A DNA stretch of 64,000 bases. It comes from RI-153 sp963721725 (lineage in GTDB: Bacteria; Chloroflexota; Anaerolineae; Caldilineales; Caldilineaceae). Numbering within the stretch: position 1 is the stretch's first letter; the number at the start of each line of letters is the position of its first letter. The translations under genes were made by a program, and so were the position numbers. Under the pieces are notes generated by a model. The model saw only the letters and a list, made by a program, of their open reading frames with translations, did no database searches and was not told where the DNA came from. The stretch covers positions 1 through 64,000 of the forward strand of contig CAVRLX010000025.1 in the NCBI GenBank assembly GCA_963721725.1, given 5' to 3'. Shown here piece by piece: positions 54,755-63,375 of this stretch.

Positions 54755-56194
54755 ATGGCCGCCAAATCTCGTCGCAACCGCAGGGTTGCTGCTTCCCAAC
54801 AAACCACAGAAGGGCCGGAATCTCCTGAAGCGCGCCCCACCTACAATCTGCGCGCCGTGGTTCAGCGGACTGGGCTAAAGCCCGACACTTTACGAGCCTG
54901 GGAACGCCGGTATGGGCTGCCTGTGCCAGAACGCACAGCGGGCGGACATCGCATCTATTCGGAAGCGGACATTCACTGTTTGCTCTGGTTGGTGGCGCGC
55001 CAAGAAGAGGGCATGAACATCTCGCAGGCTGTGAGCCTCTGGCAAAGTCTGGCAGCCGACGGCAGACAGCCCACGCTGGATATGCCGACCATCACCTCTC
55101 AGCGAGAAGAATTGCCCCTGTACAAGATAGCGGCGGGAGGCATTGTCGATGACCTGCGTCGGCGCTGGATCGAAGCCTGTGCAGCCTTTCAAGAACGCGA
55201 GGCCGAGCAAATTCTGTCCCAAGCCTTTGCCCTCTACCCACCCGAGGTCGTCTGCATTGAAGTGTTGCAAAAAGGGCTGGGGCAGATCGGCAACGATTGG
55301 TATCGTGGGCACATGACTGTGCAACAAGAGCATTTTGCCTCGGAACTTGCCATGCGCCGCTTGGAAACTTTGCTGGCAGCGACGCCCGACCCCACCCAAG
55401 ATCGACGCATTGCTGTGGTCTGCCCGCCCCACGAAAACCACACCTTCAGTCCGCTGGTGTTAACCTTCATGTTGCGCCGTCGCGGCTGGGATGTGCTCTA
55501 TCTGGGCGCGAATTTGCCCCAGGAGAAACTGGCCGACACGGTACGGATGACGCATACGGCGCTCGTGGTATTAGTGGCCCAGCAACTTTTTACCGCGGCC
55601 ACCCTGATGGAAATGGCCGAGACGTTGGCTGCGGAAAATGTGACCGTTGCCTATGGCGGCCAGATCTTTAATCTCATCCCCGATCTGCGCAAGCGGATTG
55701 CCGGTCACTTTTTGGGTGATGATCTGCCATCGGCTCCTCGACAAGTGGAACGTTTGCTCTTGCGGGCGATAACCCCACCCACTGTGACGCCAGTTTCGCC
55801 CCGCTACCAGAGTGCGCTGCCCCATTTTTTGGATCAGCAGAGCTTCATCGATGCCCAGGTCTGGCAGGCCATGGCGGCAAAGGGGATGCCTCAGGCACAC
55901 ATTTTCGCCGCCAAACAGAACTTTGGCCGGGATCTAACGGCAGCCTTGACATTGGGCAATTTGGATTATCTGGGCAATGATCTCAACTGGATCGCGGGCC
56001 TACTCTCCTATCGACAAGTACCTGTCGAGTTTTTGCTCGACTATTTGAACGCCTATTACGCAGCCTCAAAACGACTCTTAGATGAACGGGCGCATGTAAT
56101 TGTTGAATGGTTTGCCAACCTGCTTGGTCAGTATCACACACCACCCCAAAACCGAGCACAAGTCGCAGATGACAGCCGCCACGGCGTGGCGTAG
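54755..56194 (+). CDS. MerR-family regulator with B12-binding domain (CarH/LitR-like)
   Basis: A 479-aa regulator. The N-terminal MerR HTH (YNLRAVVQRTGLKPDTLRAW, then ERRYGLPVPERTAGGHRIYS) is followed by a helical cap and a cobalamin-binding domain. The cobalamin-ligand-like PPHENHTFSPL replaces the usual G-E-x-H-x-x-G segment, with the His kept. A downstream strand reads VTVAYGGQIFNLIPDL. CarH/LitR proteins are light sensors that repress photoprotection genes in the dark. The neighbouring photolyase and carotenoid-desaturase-like genes fit this role. ATG 54755 is chosen because 54713 lies inside the -10 box and caaggaac precedes the ATG. Confidence 0.88.
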   Translation: MAAKSRRNRRVAASQQTTEGPESPEARPTYNLRAVVQRTGLKPDTLRAWERRYGLPVPERTAGGHRIYSEADIHCLLWLVARQEEGMNISQAVSLWQSLAADGRQPTLDMPTITSQREELPLYKIAAGGIVDDLRRRWIEACAAFQEREAEQILSQAFALYPPEVVCIEVLQKGLGQIGNDWYRGHMTVQQEHFASELAMRRLETLLAATPDPTQDRRIAVVCPPHENHTFSPLVLTFMLRRRGWDVLYLGANLPQEKLADTVRMTHTALVVLVAQQLFTAATLMEMAETLAAENVTVAYGGQIFNLIPDLRKRIAGHFLGDDLPSAPRQVERLLLRAITPPTVTPVSPRYQSALPHFLDQQSFIDAQVWQAMAAKGMPQAHIFAAKQNFGRDLTAALTLGNLDYLGNDLNWIAGLLSYRQVPVEFLLDYLNAYYAASKRLLDERAHVIVEWFANLLGQYHTPPQNRAQVADDSRHGVA

Positions 56195-56228
56195 AATAGA
56201 GGACAGGCGAGTGGATTTTCTAACTAAA

Positions 56229-56296
56229 CAGGTGCGACGCACTCGCCAGGGGCTGATGGGGTGTGAAAAGCGGGTGTGGCGAGTGCGTCGCACCCT
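56229..56296. repeat. Full copy of the GGTGCGACGCACTCGCCA palindromic repeat
   Basis: The forward arm CAGGTGCGACGCACTCGCCA (from 56229) and the inverted arm TGGCGAGTGCGTCGCACCCT (56277-56296) flank a 28-base spacer. Between the regulator and TIGR01777 genes. Confidence 0.85.
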
Positions 56297-56316
56297 CATG
56301 TAGAGGAGAAGACTTT

Positions 56317-57237
56317 ATGCACGTTATCATTACCGGGGGCAGCGGGCTGATTGGCTCGGCCCTGACGAAGAGTTTATTGGCAGATGGACACCGGGTTACC
56401 ATTCTGAGCCGCTCCCCTGGGCGCAAGCAACACCTTGTGCCGGATCGGGCCGCCGTGGTGGAATGGGATGGTAAAAGTGCGGCGGGCTGGGGCCATGGGG
56501 TCAACGAGGCCGACGCACTTGTCAATCTGGCCGGCGCGGGCATTGCCGACAGCCGCTGGAGCGACGAGCGCAAACAGGCCATCCGCCAGAGCCGCATCCA
56601 GGCTGGACAAGCAATAATGGAGGCGTTGCGCGCCGCCGAACGCAAGCCGCGTGTCCTGATTCAAGCGTCTGCCGTGGGCTACTATGGCCCCAGCGACAGC
56701 ACGATTCTCACCGAAGGCGCTCGCCCCGGACACGATTTCTTGTCCCAGGTCTGTTTCGATTGGGAAGGATCCACCGCCGCGGCCGCGGAGTTGGGTGTGC
56801 GTCGCCCCGTGATCCGCACTGGGATTGTGCTTAGCACCCAGGGCGGCGCGCTGCCCAAAATGTTGTTGCCCTTTCAGCTATTCATTGGCGGGCCGCTGGG
56901 CAGCGGTAAACAATATTTCCCGTGGATCCACATTGACGACGAAGTGAACGCCATCCGCTTTTTAATTGACAAAGAGGGAGCAGACGGCCCGTATAACTTG
57001 GCCACGCCCAATCCGCCCACCAACGCCGAATTTAGTAAACAACTGGGGCAGGCGATGAGCCGCCCGTCGCTGATGCCTGTGCCCTCCCCGGCGCTGAAAC
57101 TGCTCTTTGGCGAAATGTCCACAGTTCTCCTCGACGGCCAGCGTGCTGTGCCGCAACAGTTGGAAACCGACGGCTTTGCCTTCCGCTATCCTGCTGCGCT
57201 CCCGGCCCTGCAAGACATCTTGCAGCGCAAGAAATAA
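56317..57237 (+). CDS. TIGR01777-family SDR epimerase (YfcH-like)
   Basis: A 306-aa NAD(P)-binding extended SDR. It has MHVIITGGSGLIGSALTKSL, the TIGR01777 motif LVNLAGAGIADSRWSDERKQ, VGYYGPSDSTILTEG and FPWIHIDDEVNAIRFLID. The substrate is unknown. In light-response clusters these proteins often sit by CarH-type regulators and SRPBCC proteins, as here; it is 3 bases from the SRPBCC start. Confidence 0.88.
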   Translation: MHVIITGGSGLIGSALTKSLLADGHRVTILSRSPGRKQHLVPDRAAVVEWDGKSAAGWGHGVNEADALVNLAGAGIADSRWSDERKQAIRQSRIQAGQAIMEALRAAERKPRVLIQASAVGYYGPSDSTILTEGARPGHDFLSQVCFDWEGSTAAAAELGVRRPVIRTGIVLSTQGGALPKMLLPFQLFIGGPLGSGKQYFPWIHIDDEVNAIRFLIDKEGADGPYNLATPNPPTNAEFSKQLGQAMSRPSLMPVPSPALKLLFGEMSTVLLDGQRAVPQQLETDGFAFRYPAALPALQDILQRKK

Positions 57238-57240
57238 CCC

Positions 57241-57690
57241 ATGATCTATACACACCGCTTCCGTGTGCAGGCCCCGCTGGCCGCGGTGCTGGATTTCCAT
57301 CGCCGCTCAGCCAGCATGGGATCCATCACGCCGCCGCCGATTATCGTGCGCGTCCATGAGGCGCCGGCCATGCTTACCAGCGGCGACACAATGGCCTTTA
57401 CCATGTGGATGGGACCGTTGCCTGTGCGCTGGGTGGCGCAGATTGAATCCCACGAAGGCATCGGCTTTGTGGATCGACAGGTGCGCGGCCCCTTTGAAGC
57501 GTGGGTCCATCGCCACACGTTTGTACCCATTTCAGACACAGAAACAGAGGTCCACGATCAGGTTACCATGCAACTGCATCGAGATAGCCGCTGGTGGCAA
57601 CTCGTCGGCTTTGGCATGTGGCTGGGGTTGCCCGCTCTCTTTGCCTATCGTGGCTGGCGCACCCGCCGCCTGTTGGAGACGTTCACATGA
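57241..57690 (+). CDS. SRPBCC-family ligand-binding protein
   Basis: A 149-aa helix-grip fold protein (polyketide cyclase/START-like): MIYTHRFRVQAPLAAVLDFH, then PLPVRWVAQIESHEGIGFVD and FEAWVHRHTFVPI. It starts right after the TIGR01777 gene and its end overlaps the photolyase start by four bases (ATGA), so the three are co-translated. It may bind a hydrophobic ligand. Confidence 0.82.
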   Translation: MIYTHRFRVQAPLAAVLDFHRRSASMGSITPPPIIVRVHEAPAMLTSGDTMAFTMWMGPLPVRWVAQIESHEGIGFVDRQVRGPFEAWVHRHTFVPISDTETEVHDQVTMQLHRDSRWWQLVGFGMWLGLPALFAYRGWRTRRLLETFT

Positions 57691-59120
57691 GTTCGTCGAG
57701 CACTGTGATCTGGTGGATTCGGCGCGATCTGCGGCTCGCCGATAACCAAGCGTTGGCGGCGGCGCGCCAGGCAGGCGATAACGTGCTGCCCGTCTTTGTG
57801 GCCGATCCTCGGCTGATCCATTCGCCCTATAGCAATGAACGGCGCTGGGCTTTTTTACTGGCCGGGCTGCGGGCGCTGGATGCTGATCTACGCGCCCGCG
57901 GGAGTCGGGTGATTTTCTGCGCAGGCGATCCGGTGGCGGTGTTGCCCGATCTGGTACAGCGTACCGGCGCGGTTGCCGTTTATGCCGAGGCCGATGGTTC
58001 GCCCTATGCCCGCCGCCGCGATGAAGCTGCGGGCCAACGACTGCCCTTGCTGCACTTTACCGACGGCGTGACTGCGCTGCCCCTGGGTTCGGTGCGCAAG
58101 GCCAACGGCGCTCCCTATGTGGTCTATTCGCCCTACAAACGCCAATGGCTGGAACAGCGCCAGCCCACACGTGAGGAGATCATCCCCGCGCCGGAAACAA
58201 TCCACACCGAGAGCGCCCTGTCCGGGGCGATCCCGCACAGCCCAACCCTGCCTGATGATCTGCCGTTTGCCGCTGGCGAGGCCGCCGCGCTGGATCGGCT
58301 CACAGCTTTTGTCATGGGGGATGATGCGCCTATTTATCACTATAAAGACCTGCGCGATCTGCCAGCCGACCCCGGCACATCTCAGCTTTCGCCCTATCTG
58401 CGCTTTGGCATGATCTCGGCGCGGCAGGCTGTGGTCTCCGCTTGGAACGCCATCCACACCGCGCCGCACAAAGCTGCCCGTGCCAGCGCCGAGACTTGGC
58501 TTTCCGAATTCATTTGGCGAGACTTTTATATCACGATTCTGCATGACTTTCCGCAGGTGCGCCGCGGCAGCTTTCGCCCCAAATATGACCGTGTCGCCTG
58601 GGAGAACGACGAATCTCACTTTGCGGCCTGGAAGTCTGGACAGACAGGCTACCCGATTGTGGATGCCGCCATGCGCCAGATGGCTGCCACTGGCTGGATG
58701 CACAACCGCGCCCGCATGATTGTGGCCTCGTTTCTGGTCAAAGATCTGTTGATCGATTGGCGGTGGGGTGAACGCTGGTTTATGCAACAATTGGTGGATG
58801 GGGATCCCGCCGCCAACAACGGCGGGTGGCAATGGTCGGCGGGCACGGGAGCCAGCGCCGCGCCCTATTTTCGCATCTTTAACCCCACGGCTCAGGGCGA
58901 AAAATACGACCCCACCGGGAGCTACATTCGGCATTGGCTGCCCGAACTGCGCGCCGTCCCCGACGAGTACATTCACAACCCGGACCAACTGCCCAAAGCC
59001 ATGCAAGCGCGTGTCGAGTGTCTCATCGGACAGGATTACCCAGCCCCGATTGTCGATCACGCGGTGATGCGCGAACGGACACTGGCCGCTTTCAAAACGA
59101 TCAAGGAGGAAATGGCATGA
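57687..59120 (+). CDS. phrB: Deoxyribodipyrimidine photolyase (class I)
   Basis: A 477-aa FAD-dependent CPD photolyase. The N-terminal antenna domain has VIWWIRRDLRLADNQALAAA. The FAD-binding core includes STSQLSPYLRFG-like TSQLSPYLRFGMISA, WLSEFIWRDFYITIL, GYPIVDAAMRQMAATGWMHN and NNGGWQWSAGTGASAAPYFR, the standard class I fold. It repairs UV dimers with blue light. It overlaps the SRPBCC gene and the lactate dehydrogenase gene (ATGA) and lies in the B12-regulator cluster, where light control would make sense. Confidence 0.94.
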   Translation: MSSSSTVIWWIRRDLRLADNQALAAARQAGDNVLPVFVADPRLIHSPYSNERRWAFLLAGLRALDADLRARGSRVIFCAGDPVAVLPDLVQRTGAVAVYAEADGSPYARRRDEAAGQRLPLLHFTDGVTALPLGSVRKANGAPYVVYSPYKRQWLEQRQPTREEIIPAPETIHTESALSGAIPHSPTLPDDLPFAAGEAAALDRLTAFVMGDDAPIYHYKDLRDLPADPGTSQLSPYLRFGMISARQAVVSAWNAIHTAPHKAARASAETWLSEFIWRDFYITILHDFPQVRRGSFRPKYDRVAWENDESHFAAWKSGQTGYPIVDAAMRQMAATGWMHNRARMIVASFLVKDLLIDWRWGERWFMQQLVDGDPAANNGGWQWSAGTGASAAPYFRIFNPTAQGEKYDPTGSYIRHWLPELRAVPDEYIHNPDQLPKAMQARVECLIGQDYPAPIVDHAVMRERTLAAFKTIKEEMA

Positions 59121-60058
59121 AAATTGGTGTAGTGGGAACGGGATTGGTGGGCGCAACCGCTGCCTATACGCTGGCCGTGCGTGGCATCGGCAGCCAGATT
59201 GTGCTGGTGGATAAAAATACACAGCGCGCCGAGGCCGAAGCCGACGATATTCTACATGCCGTGCCCTTTGTACAGCCGACGCGGGTCTCGGCGGGGGATT
59301 ATGCCGATCTCAAGGGCAGCCGCTTGGTGATTGTGGCGGCGGGGGTGGGGCAGCGCGCTGGCGAAACCCGCTTGGAACTGCTGGCGCGCAACGCTGCCGT
59401 CTTTGGGGCGATTATCCCCGCTATTTTAGACGCAGCGCCCGATACCATCTTGTTGATCGCCACCAACCCGGTAGACGTGATGACCCATTTGGCCGCCCAC
59501 TTTGCCGCGCAACGGGGTGTTCCCCCGCAGCGTATCCTCGGCTCTGGGACCACGCTGGACACAGCACGCTTTCGCTCGCTGCTGGGACGACACACCGGCG
59601 TCGATGCGCGCCATGTCCACGCCTATGTCGTGGGCGAACATGGTGATTCGGAAGTGCTGCCCTGGTCTCTGATCCGTGTGGGCAATGTGACACTGGACGA
59701 ATTTTGCGCCATGCAGGGCGTCAGTCTGGACGCTGAGCAGCGGGCCACGATTGACACACAAGTACGGCGTGCCGCTTACAAGATCATCGAGGGCAAAGGG
59801 GCGACCTATTACGGGATTGCCGGTGCGCTTTCGTCGATTGCCAACGCCATCCTGCGCGATCAGCGCACCATCCTGACTGTGTGCAAGCGCACAGCTCATG
59901 CAGCCGGCGTGGATGATGTTACCCTGGCCTTGCCCCATTTGGTGGGCGGCGATGGGATCATGGGAACCTTTCCGCTGCCGCTGAAGGCGGACGAAGCCGC
60001 TGCATTGGGGCACAGTGCACGGGTGATTCGCAGTGCAATCGATCAACTTAGTCTTTAG
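59117..60058 (+). CDS. ldh: L-lactate dehydrogenase
   Basis: A 313-aa lactate/malate dehydrogenase superfamily enzyme: KIGVVGTGLVGATAAYTLAV (NAD site), the specificity loop VAAGVGQRAGETRLELLARN (Gln at the position diagnostic of lactate rather than malate), LGSGTTLDTARFRSLLGRHT, and the catalytic His in VVGEHGDSEVLPWSL. ATG 59117 overlaps the photolyase stop by four bases. Interconverts pyruvate and L-lactate. Confidence 0.9.
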   Translation: MKIGVVGTGLVGATAAYTLAVRGIGSQIVLVDKNTQRAEAEADDILHAVPFVQPTRVSAGDYADLKGSRLVIVAAGVGQRAGETRLELLARNAAVFGAIIPAILDAAPDTILLIATNPVDVMTHLAAHFAAQRGVPPQRILGSGTTLDTARFRSLLGRHTGVDARHVHAYVVGEHGDSEVLPWSLIRVGNVTLDEFCAMQGVSLDAEQRATIDTQVRRAAYKIIEGKGATYYGIAGALSSIANAILRDQRTILTVCKRTAHAAGVDDVTLALPHLVGGDGIMGTFPLPLKADEAAALGHSARVIRSAIDQLSL

Positions 60059-60071
60059 GAGAAACAACCTT

Positions 60072-61112
60072 ATGGCCTTGCGTGCTGAAACAACATCCTT
60101 ATCCCCAAAAAACACCGGCACGCCGCGCCGAGATCAACTGGCGCTGTGGGGCGGCATTCTCTTTAGCCTGCTCTTTACGGTCCTAATCTGGCTGCTGGGC
60201 GGACGGCTCGAAAGTGTGCGTTTGCTGCCCGACGCTGGCGCAAGCTGGTATTACTGGAAGCTGCCCGACCCCACCTTTTGGACGCGGGCCACCGCGTGGG
60301 GGTTCTATTTGCTGCATCAAGTGGCGCTGTGGGGCATCATCTATTACGCCCAGACCTATCGGAAGCACCGTTATACCAACGGGCTGCACCGCATTAACGT
60401 GATTGCGCTGGGCGTCAACGCCTTTTTCATCGCCCTGCATCTGGTACAGACCCACATCTGGTACGACGGGCTGGCCCAAGATGTCTCGATCTTCAGTTCA
60501 CAAGGGTCGGTGATTGTGCTGCTGGTTTGGGTGCTGCTCATGGAGAACAACCGGCGCGGTCTCTTTTTTGGCAAACGTGCGCCGATCTCCCAAGAAGTGA
60601 TCCGCTTTGCGCGCGAATACCACGGCTACTTTTTCGCCTGGGCCACGGTTTACACCTTTTGGTATCACCCCGCCGTCTCCACGCCCGGCCATCTGGTGGG
60701 CTTCTTCTATACGTTCCTGCTTTTACTCCAAAGCAGCCTGCTCTATACACGGATGCATACCAACCGCTGGTGGACCTTCGCGCTCGAGGTCTCTGTGCTG
60801 ATCCACGGCTCGCTGGTGGCGGTGATGCAGGGTAACGGCATCTGGCCCATGTTCCTCTTTGGGTTCGCCGGCATCTTTGTGATCACCCAAATGTACGGGC
60901 TGGGGCTGTCGTTACGAACCAAGCTCATTTTACTGGCCGTGTTTGCCGGGAGCGCGCTTTTCATCTATAGTGACCGTGGCTTCAACAAGCTCGATGAAAT
61001 CATCCGCATTCCCCTCATCGACTATCTCGCAGTCTTTGTGCTCGCCGGCCTCTTCTGGCTGGGGTTGAAGATTGCCCGCAGGGTGCGGCAGCCGAAGCTG
61101 GAAACCGGTTGA
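60072..61112 (+). CDS. Polytopic membrane protein, unknown function
   Basis: A 346-aa protein with about nine hydrophobic segments (for example LALWGGILFSLLFTVLIWLL and VIVLLVWVLLMENNRRGLFF). No named domain is seen. Conserved-looking histidines lie in the helices (FYLLHQVALWG, FFIALHLVQTHIWYD, EYHGYFFAW), which could bind heme or metal, but this is speculation. The start at 60072 follows aggagaaacaacctt. It lies 13 bases after ldh. Confidence 0.7.
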   Translation: MALRAETTSLSPKNTGTPRRDQLALWGGILFSLLFTVLIWLLGGRLESVRLLPDAGASWYYWKLPDPTFWTRATAWGFYLLHQVALWGIIYYAQTYRKHRYTNGLHRINVIALGVNAFFIALHLVQTHIWYDGLAQDVSIFSSQGSVIVLLVWVLLMENNRRGLFFGKRAPISQEVIRFAREYHGYFFAWATVYTFWYHPAVSTPGHLVGFFYTFLLLLQSSLLYTRMHTNRWWTFALEVSVLIHGSLVAVMQGNGIWPMFLFGFAGIFVITQMYGLGLSLRTKLILLAVFAGSALFIYSDRGFNKLDEIIRIPLIDYLAVFVLAGLFWLGLKIARRVRQPKLETG

Positions 61113-61164
61113 TCAACGGGGATGCTCAACGCTAAGGAGTAACGAGTAAGGGGAGATACCTATA

Positions 61165-61232
61165 CAGGTGCGACGCACTCGCCAGGCATAGATTGGGTGT
61201 GAAAAACCTGTGTGGCGAGTGCGTCGCACCCT
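61165..61232. repeat. Full copy of the GGTGCGACGCACTCGCCA palindromic repeat
   Basis: Forward arm 61165-61184 (CAGGTGCGACGCACTCGCCA) and inverted arm 61213-61232, 28-base spacer including GTGTGAAAAACC, similar to the spacer in the copy at 56229-56296. Confidence 0.85.
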
Positions 61233-61337
61233 AGACCTCGAAGGGGATTCGACAAGTTCTCTCACTCCTTACTCGTTAAATAGACATGAGTCCATCACCC
61301 CAAACCTCCCCAATCTCGCGTCCCCCAGGCTTGGCTG

Positions 61338-62189
61338 ATGGCGGCGCGGCCCAAAACACTCCCTGCTGCGCTGGCTCCCGTGGCCGTGGGCACGGCGCTG
61401 GCCCTGCATGATGGACTCTTTGCGCCAGGCCCAGCCCTGGCCGCAGGGCTGGGCGCGCTGCTGCTTCAGATCGGCTCGAACTTTGCCAACGATTATTTCG
61501 ACTTTTTCAAAGGCGCCGATACCCCCGACCGCCTCGGTCCTGTGCGCGTCACCGCCAGCGGGTTGATCACCCCGGCCCAACTGCGCTGGGGCATGGTGCT
61601 GATCTTTCGGTTGGCCGCGTTGGTGGGAGTCTACCTCATCACAGTGGGCGGCTGGCCGATTATCGCCATTGGCGTCGCCTCAATCCTGGCCGCCATCCTC
61701 TACACCGGCGGGCCATTTCCCTTTGGCTATTACGGCCTGGGTGACTTCTTTGTCTTCGTCTTTTTTGGATTGGTGGCCGTCTGCGGCACCTACTTCGTCC
61801 AGGCATTGGCGTTGCACCCCGCCGTGGTCGTCGCCGCCATTCCACCGGGAACGCTGGTCACCGCCATTCTCGTGGTCAACAATTTACGCGACATCGAAAC
61901 CGACCGCCGCGCCCGCAAACATACGTTGGCCGTGCGCCTAGGACGCACAGGCACACAGATCGAATATCTGCTTTTGGTGGCCGTGGCCTATCTAAGTTTA
62001 CCGCTGCTCTGGTGGCAATACGGCTACCATCCCCTGGTAATGCTGCCCTGGTTGACACTGCCGCTGGCCGTGCGCCATCTGCGCGCCGTACGCCATGAGA
62101 GTGGCAGGGCGCTTAACGCTACCCTGGCCGGGACTGCACAACTGGCCCTCTTTTTTAGTCTCTTGCTGGCAATTGGTCTGGCATTTTGA
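61338..62189 (+). CDS. menA: 1,4-dihydroxy-2-naphthoate polyprenyltransferase MenA
   Basis: A protein of 283 aa or more in the UbiA family, making demethylmenaquinone. The substrate Asp motifs are visible in NFANDYFDFFKGADTPDR and VVNNLRDIETDRRARKHTLA, among about eight hydrophobic helices. The annotated ATG 61338 lacks a ribosome site and loses the family start. An upstream ATG (61286) would give MSPSPQTSPISR, and one fewer C in the CCCCC run at 61321-61325 then joins it to PQAWLMAARPKTLP, the normal N-terminus. A homopolymer error is thus likely. Confidence 0.9.
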   Translation: MAARPKTLPAALAPVAVGTALALHDGLFAPGPALAAGLGALLLQIGSNFANDYFDFFKGADTPDRLGPVRVTASGLITPAQLRWGMVLIFRLAALVGVYLITVGGWPIIAIGVASILAAILYTGGPFPFGYYGLGDFFVFVFFGLVAVCGTYFVQALALHPAVVVAAIPPGTLVTAILVVNNLRDIETDRRARKHTLAVRLGRTGTQIEYLLLVAVAYLSLPLLWWQYGYHPLVMLPWLTLPLAVRHLRAVRHESGRALNATLAGTAQLALFFSLLLAIGLAF

Positions 62190-62229
62190 ATCATTCGTAC
62201 AAGTTGCGTCCATATTTCGTGCTACCCTA

Positions 62230-62300
62230 AGCCAGCGCCACACTCGCCAGGGCAAGATCGGGCTAGACATTCTGTGTGGCGAATGCGACGCACCCTGGAC
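62230..62300. repeat. Degenerate copy of the GGTGCGACGCACTCGCCA repeat
   Basis: Arms GCCAGCGCCACACTCGCCAG (from 62231) and TGTGGCGAATGCGACGCACC (62275-62294) show decayed similarity to the family. A further 40-nt repeat (62314-62353) follows, then the dienelactone hydrolase gene. Confidence 0.6.
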
Positions 62301-62313
62301 CTGCATAGCTACG

Positions 62314-62353
62314 CTGCTCTTTGAAAATTGTCCTTGTGTGCTGCTGCGGAGTA
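62314..62353 (+). repeat. 40-nt repeated leader element (copy 2)
   Basis: Second copy of the element at 51777-51816, sharing TTGTGTGCTGCTGCGGAGTA (62334-62353). It lies about 50 bases upstream of the dienelactone hydrolase ATG (62405). Confidence 0.5.
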
Positions 62354-62404
62354 AGAGTAACGTGCGTAGACCGAGTTCCGATTATTCACCTAAAGGAGAT
62401 TCTT

Positions 62405-63295
62405 ATGGATCGTATTCACGTCATGAATCTGGTAACCTCGTACCAACACGGACAGCTAAGTCGCCGCCAATTTTTGCGCCGGGCCGGGATTGCAGTGGGC
62501 AGTATCTCCGTGGCGAACATGCTGCTGGCTGCCTGTCAAACCGTGCCGCTGAACGCCCCACCGTCTACGATGCTCACCACGCCCGAAGCTGCCCCCGAAG
62601 CCGTTGATGCCGAGGCTGGCATGGCTGAAGGCATGGTGACCTATGGCGAAGGCGACGCCCTCAGTGGCTATTTGGCCCTCCCCGCCGATGGCGCAACGGG
62701 ACCAGCGGTAATCGTAATCCAGGAATGGTGGGGGCTGAACGATCATATTAAAGACCTCGCCGACCGTTTCGCCGCCGAAGGGTATGTGGCCCTGGCCCCG
62801 GACCTTTACAAAGGCGCGGTGGCAACTGAACCCGACGAAGCGCGCAAACTGGTGATGGAATTAGACATGGCCCAGGCTGTAGTCGAGATCGGTACAGCCA
62901 TCGACTTCTTGCTGGCCCACGAGGGTGTCACCGGCGAAAAAGTCGGCGTGATTGGCTACTGTATGGGCGGTGGCTTGGTGCTGCAAACCGCCGTCGCCAA
63001 CGACAAAGTGGGCGCGGCCATCCCCTACTATGGAACCTTGCTCACCCCCGCAGAAGCCGCCCAAGTCAAAGCACCTGTGCAATCGCACTATGGCAGCGCC
63101 GACCGTTTTGATCTCAACGCGTTGCAAGAGATGACCACGATCATCCAAGAAGAGGCCGGCCAGCCCGCCGAAGCGTATGTCTACGACGACGCACCCCACG
63201 CCTTTTTCAACGACACCGCCGAAAGCTACCGTCCAGAAGCGGCTGCCGAGGCTTGGGAGCGGACATTAGCCTGGTTTGAGGAACATCTGGGCTAA
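62405..63295 (+). CDS. Dienelactone hydrolase-family lipoprotein (Tat-type leader)
   Basis: A 296-aa alpha/beta hydrolase. It has a twin-arginine-like leader SRRQFLRRAG and lipobox MLLAAC, so it is predicted to be exported as a lipoprotein. The hydrolase part shows VIVIQEWWGLNDHIKDLADR (Glu), nucleophile Cys in IGYCMGGGLVLQ (G-x-C-x-G-G), Asp near YGSADRFD and His in DDAPHAFFNDT, as in dienelactone hydrolases. ATG 62405 follows taaaggagattctt. An extracellular location is unusual for this family. Confidence 0.87.
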   Translation: MDRIHVMNLVTSYQHGQLSRRQFLRRAGIAVGSISVANMLLAACQTVPLNAPPSTMLTTPEAAPEAVDAEAGMAEGMVTYGEGDALSGYLALPADGATGPAVIVIQEWWGLNDHIKDLADRFAAEGYVALAPDLYKGAVATEPDEARKLVMELDMAQAVVEIGTAIDFLLAHEGVTGEKVGVIGYCMGGGLVLQTAVANDKVGAAIPYYGTLLTPAEAAQVKAPVQSHYGSADRFDLNALQEMTTIIQEEAGQPAEAYVYDDAPHAFFNDTAESYRPEAAAEAWERTLAWFEEHLG

Positions 63296-63375
63296 ACGGA
63301 CAATAGTAGATATTGGGGAGCAGATTTTCTAATACCTAATCCCCAATATCTAATACCCACACGGAGAACGACCCT

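Noticed and set aside
57888..59222. Minus-strand 444-aa ORF opposite the photolyase gene
   Set aside because: Mirror of a well-supported photolyase; no conserved motifs of its own.
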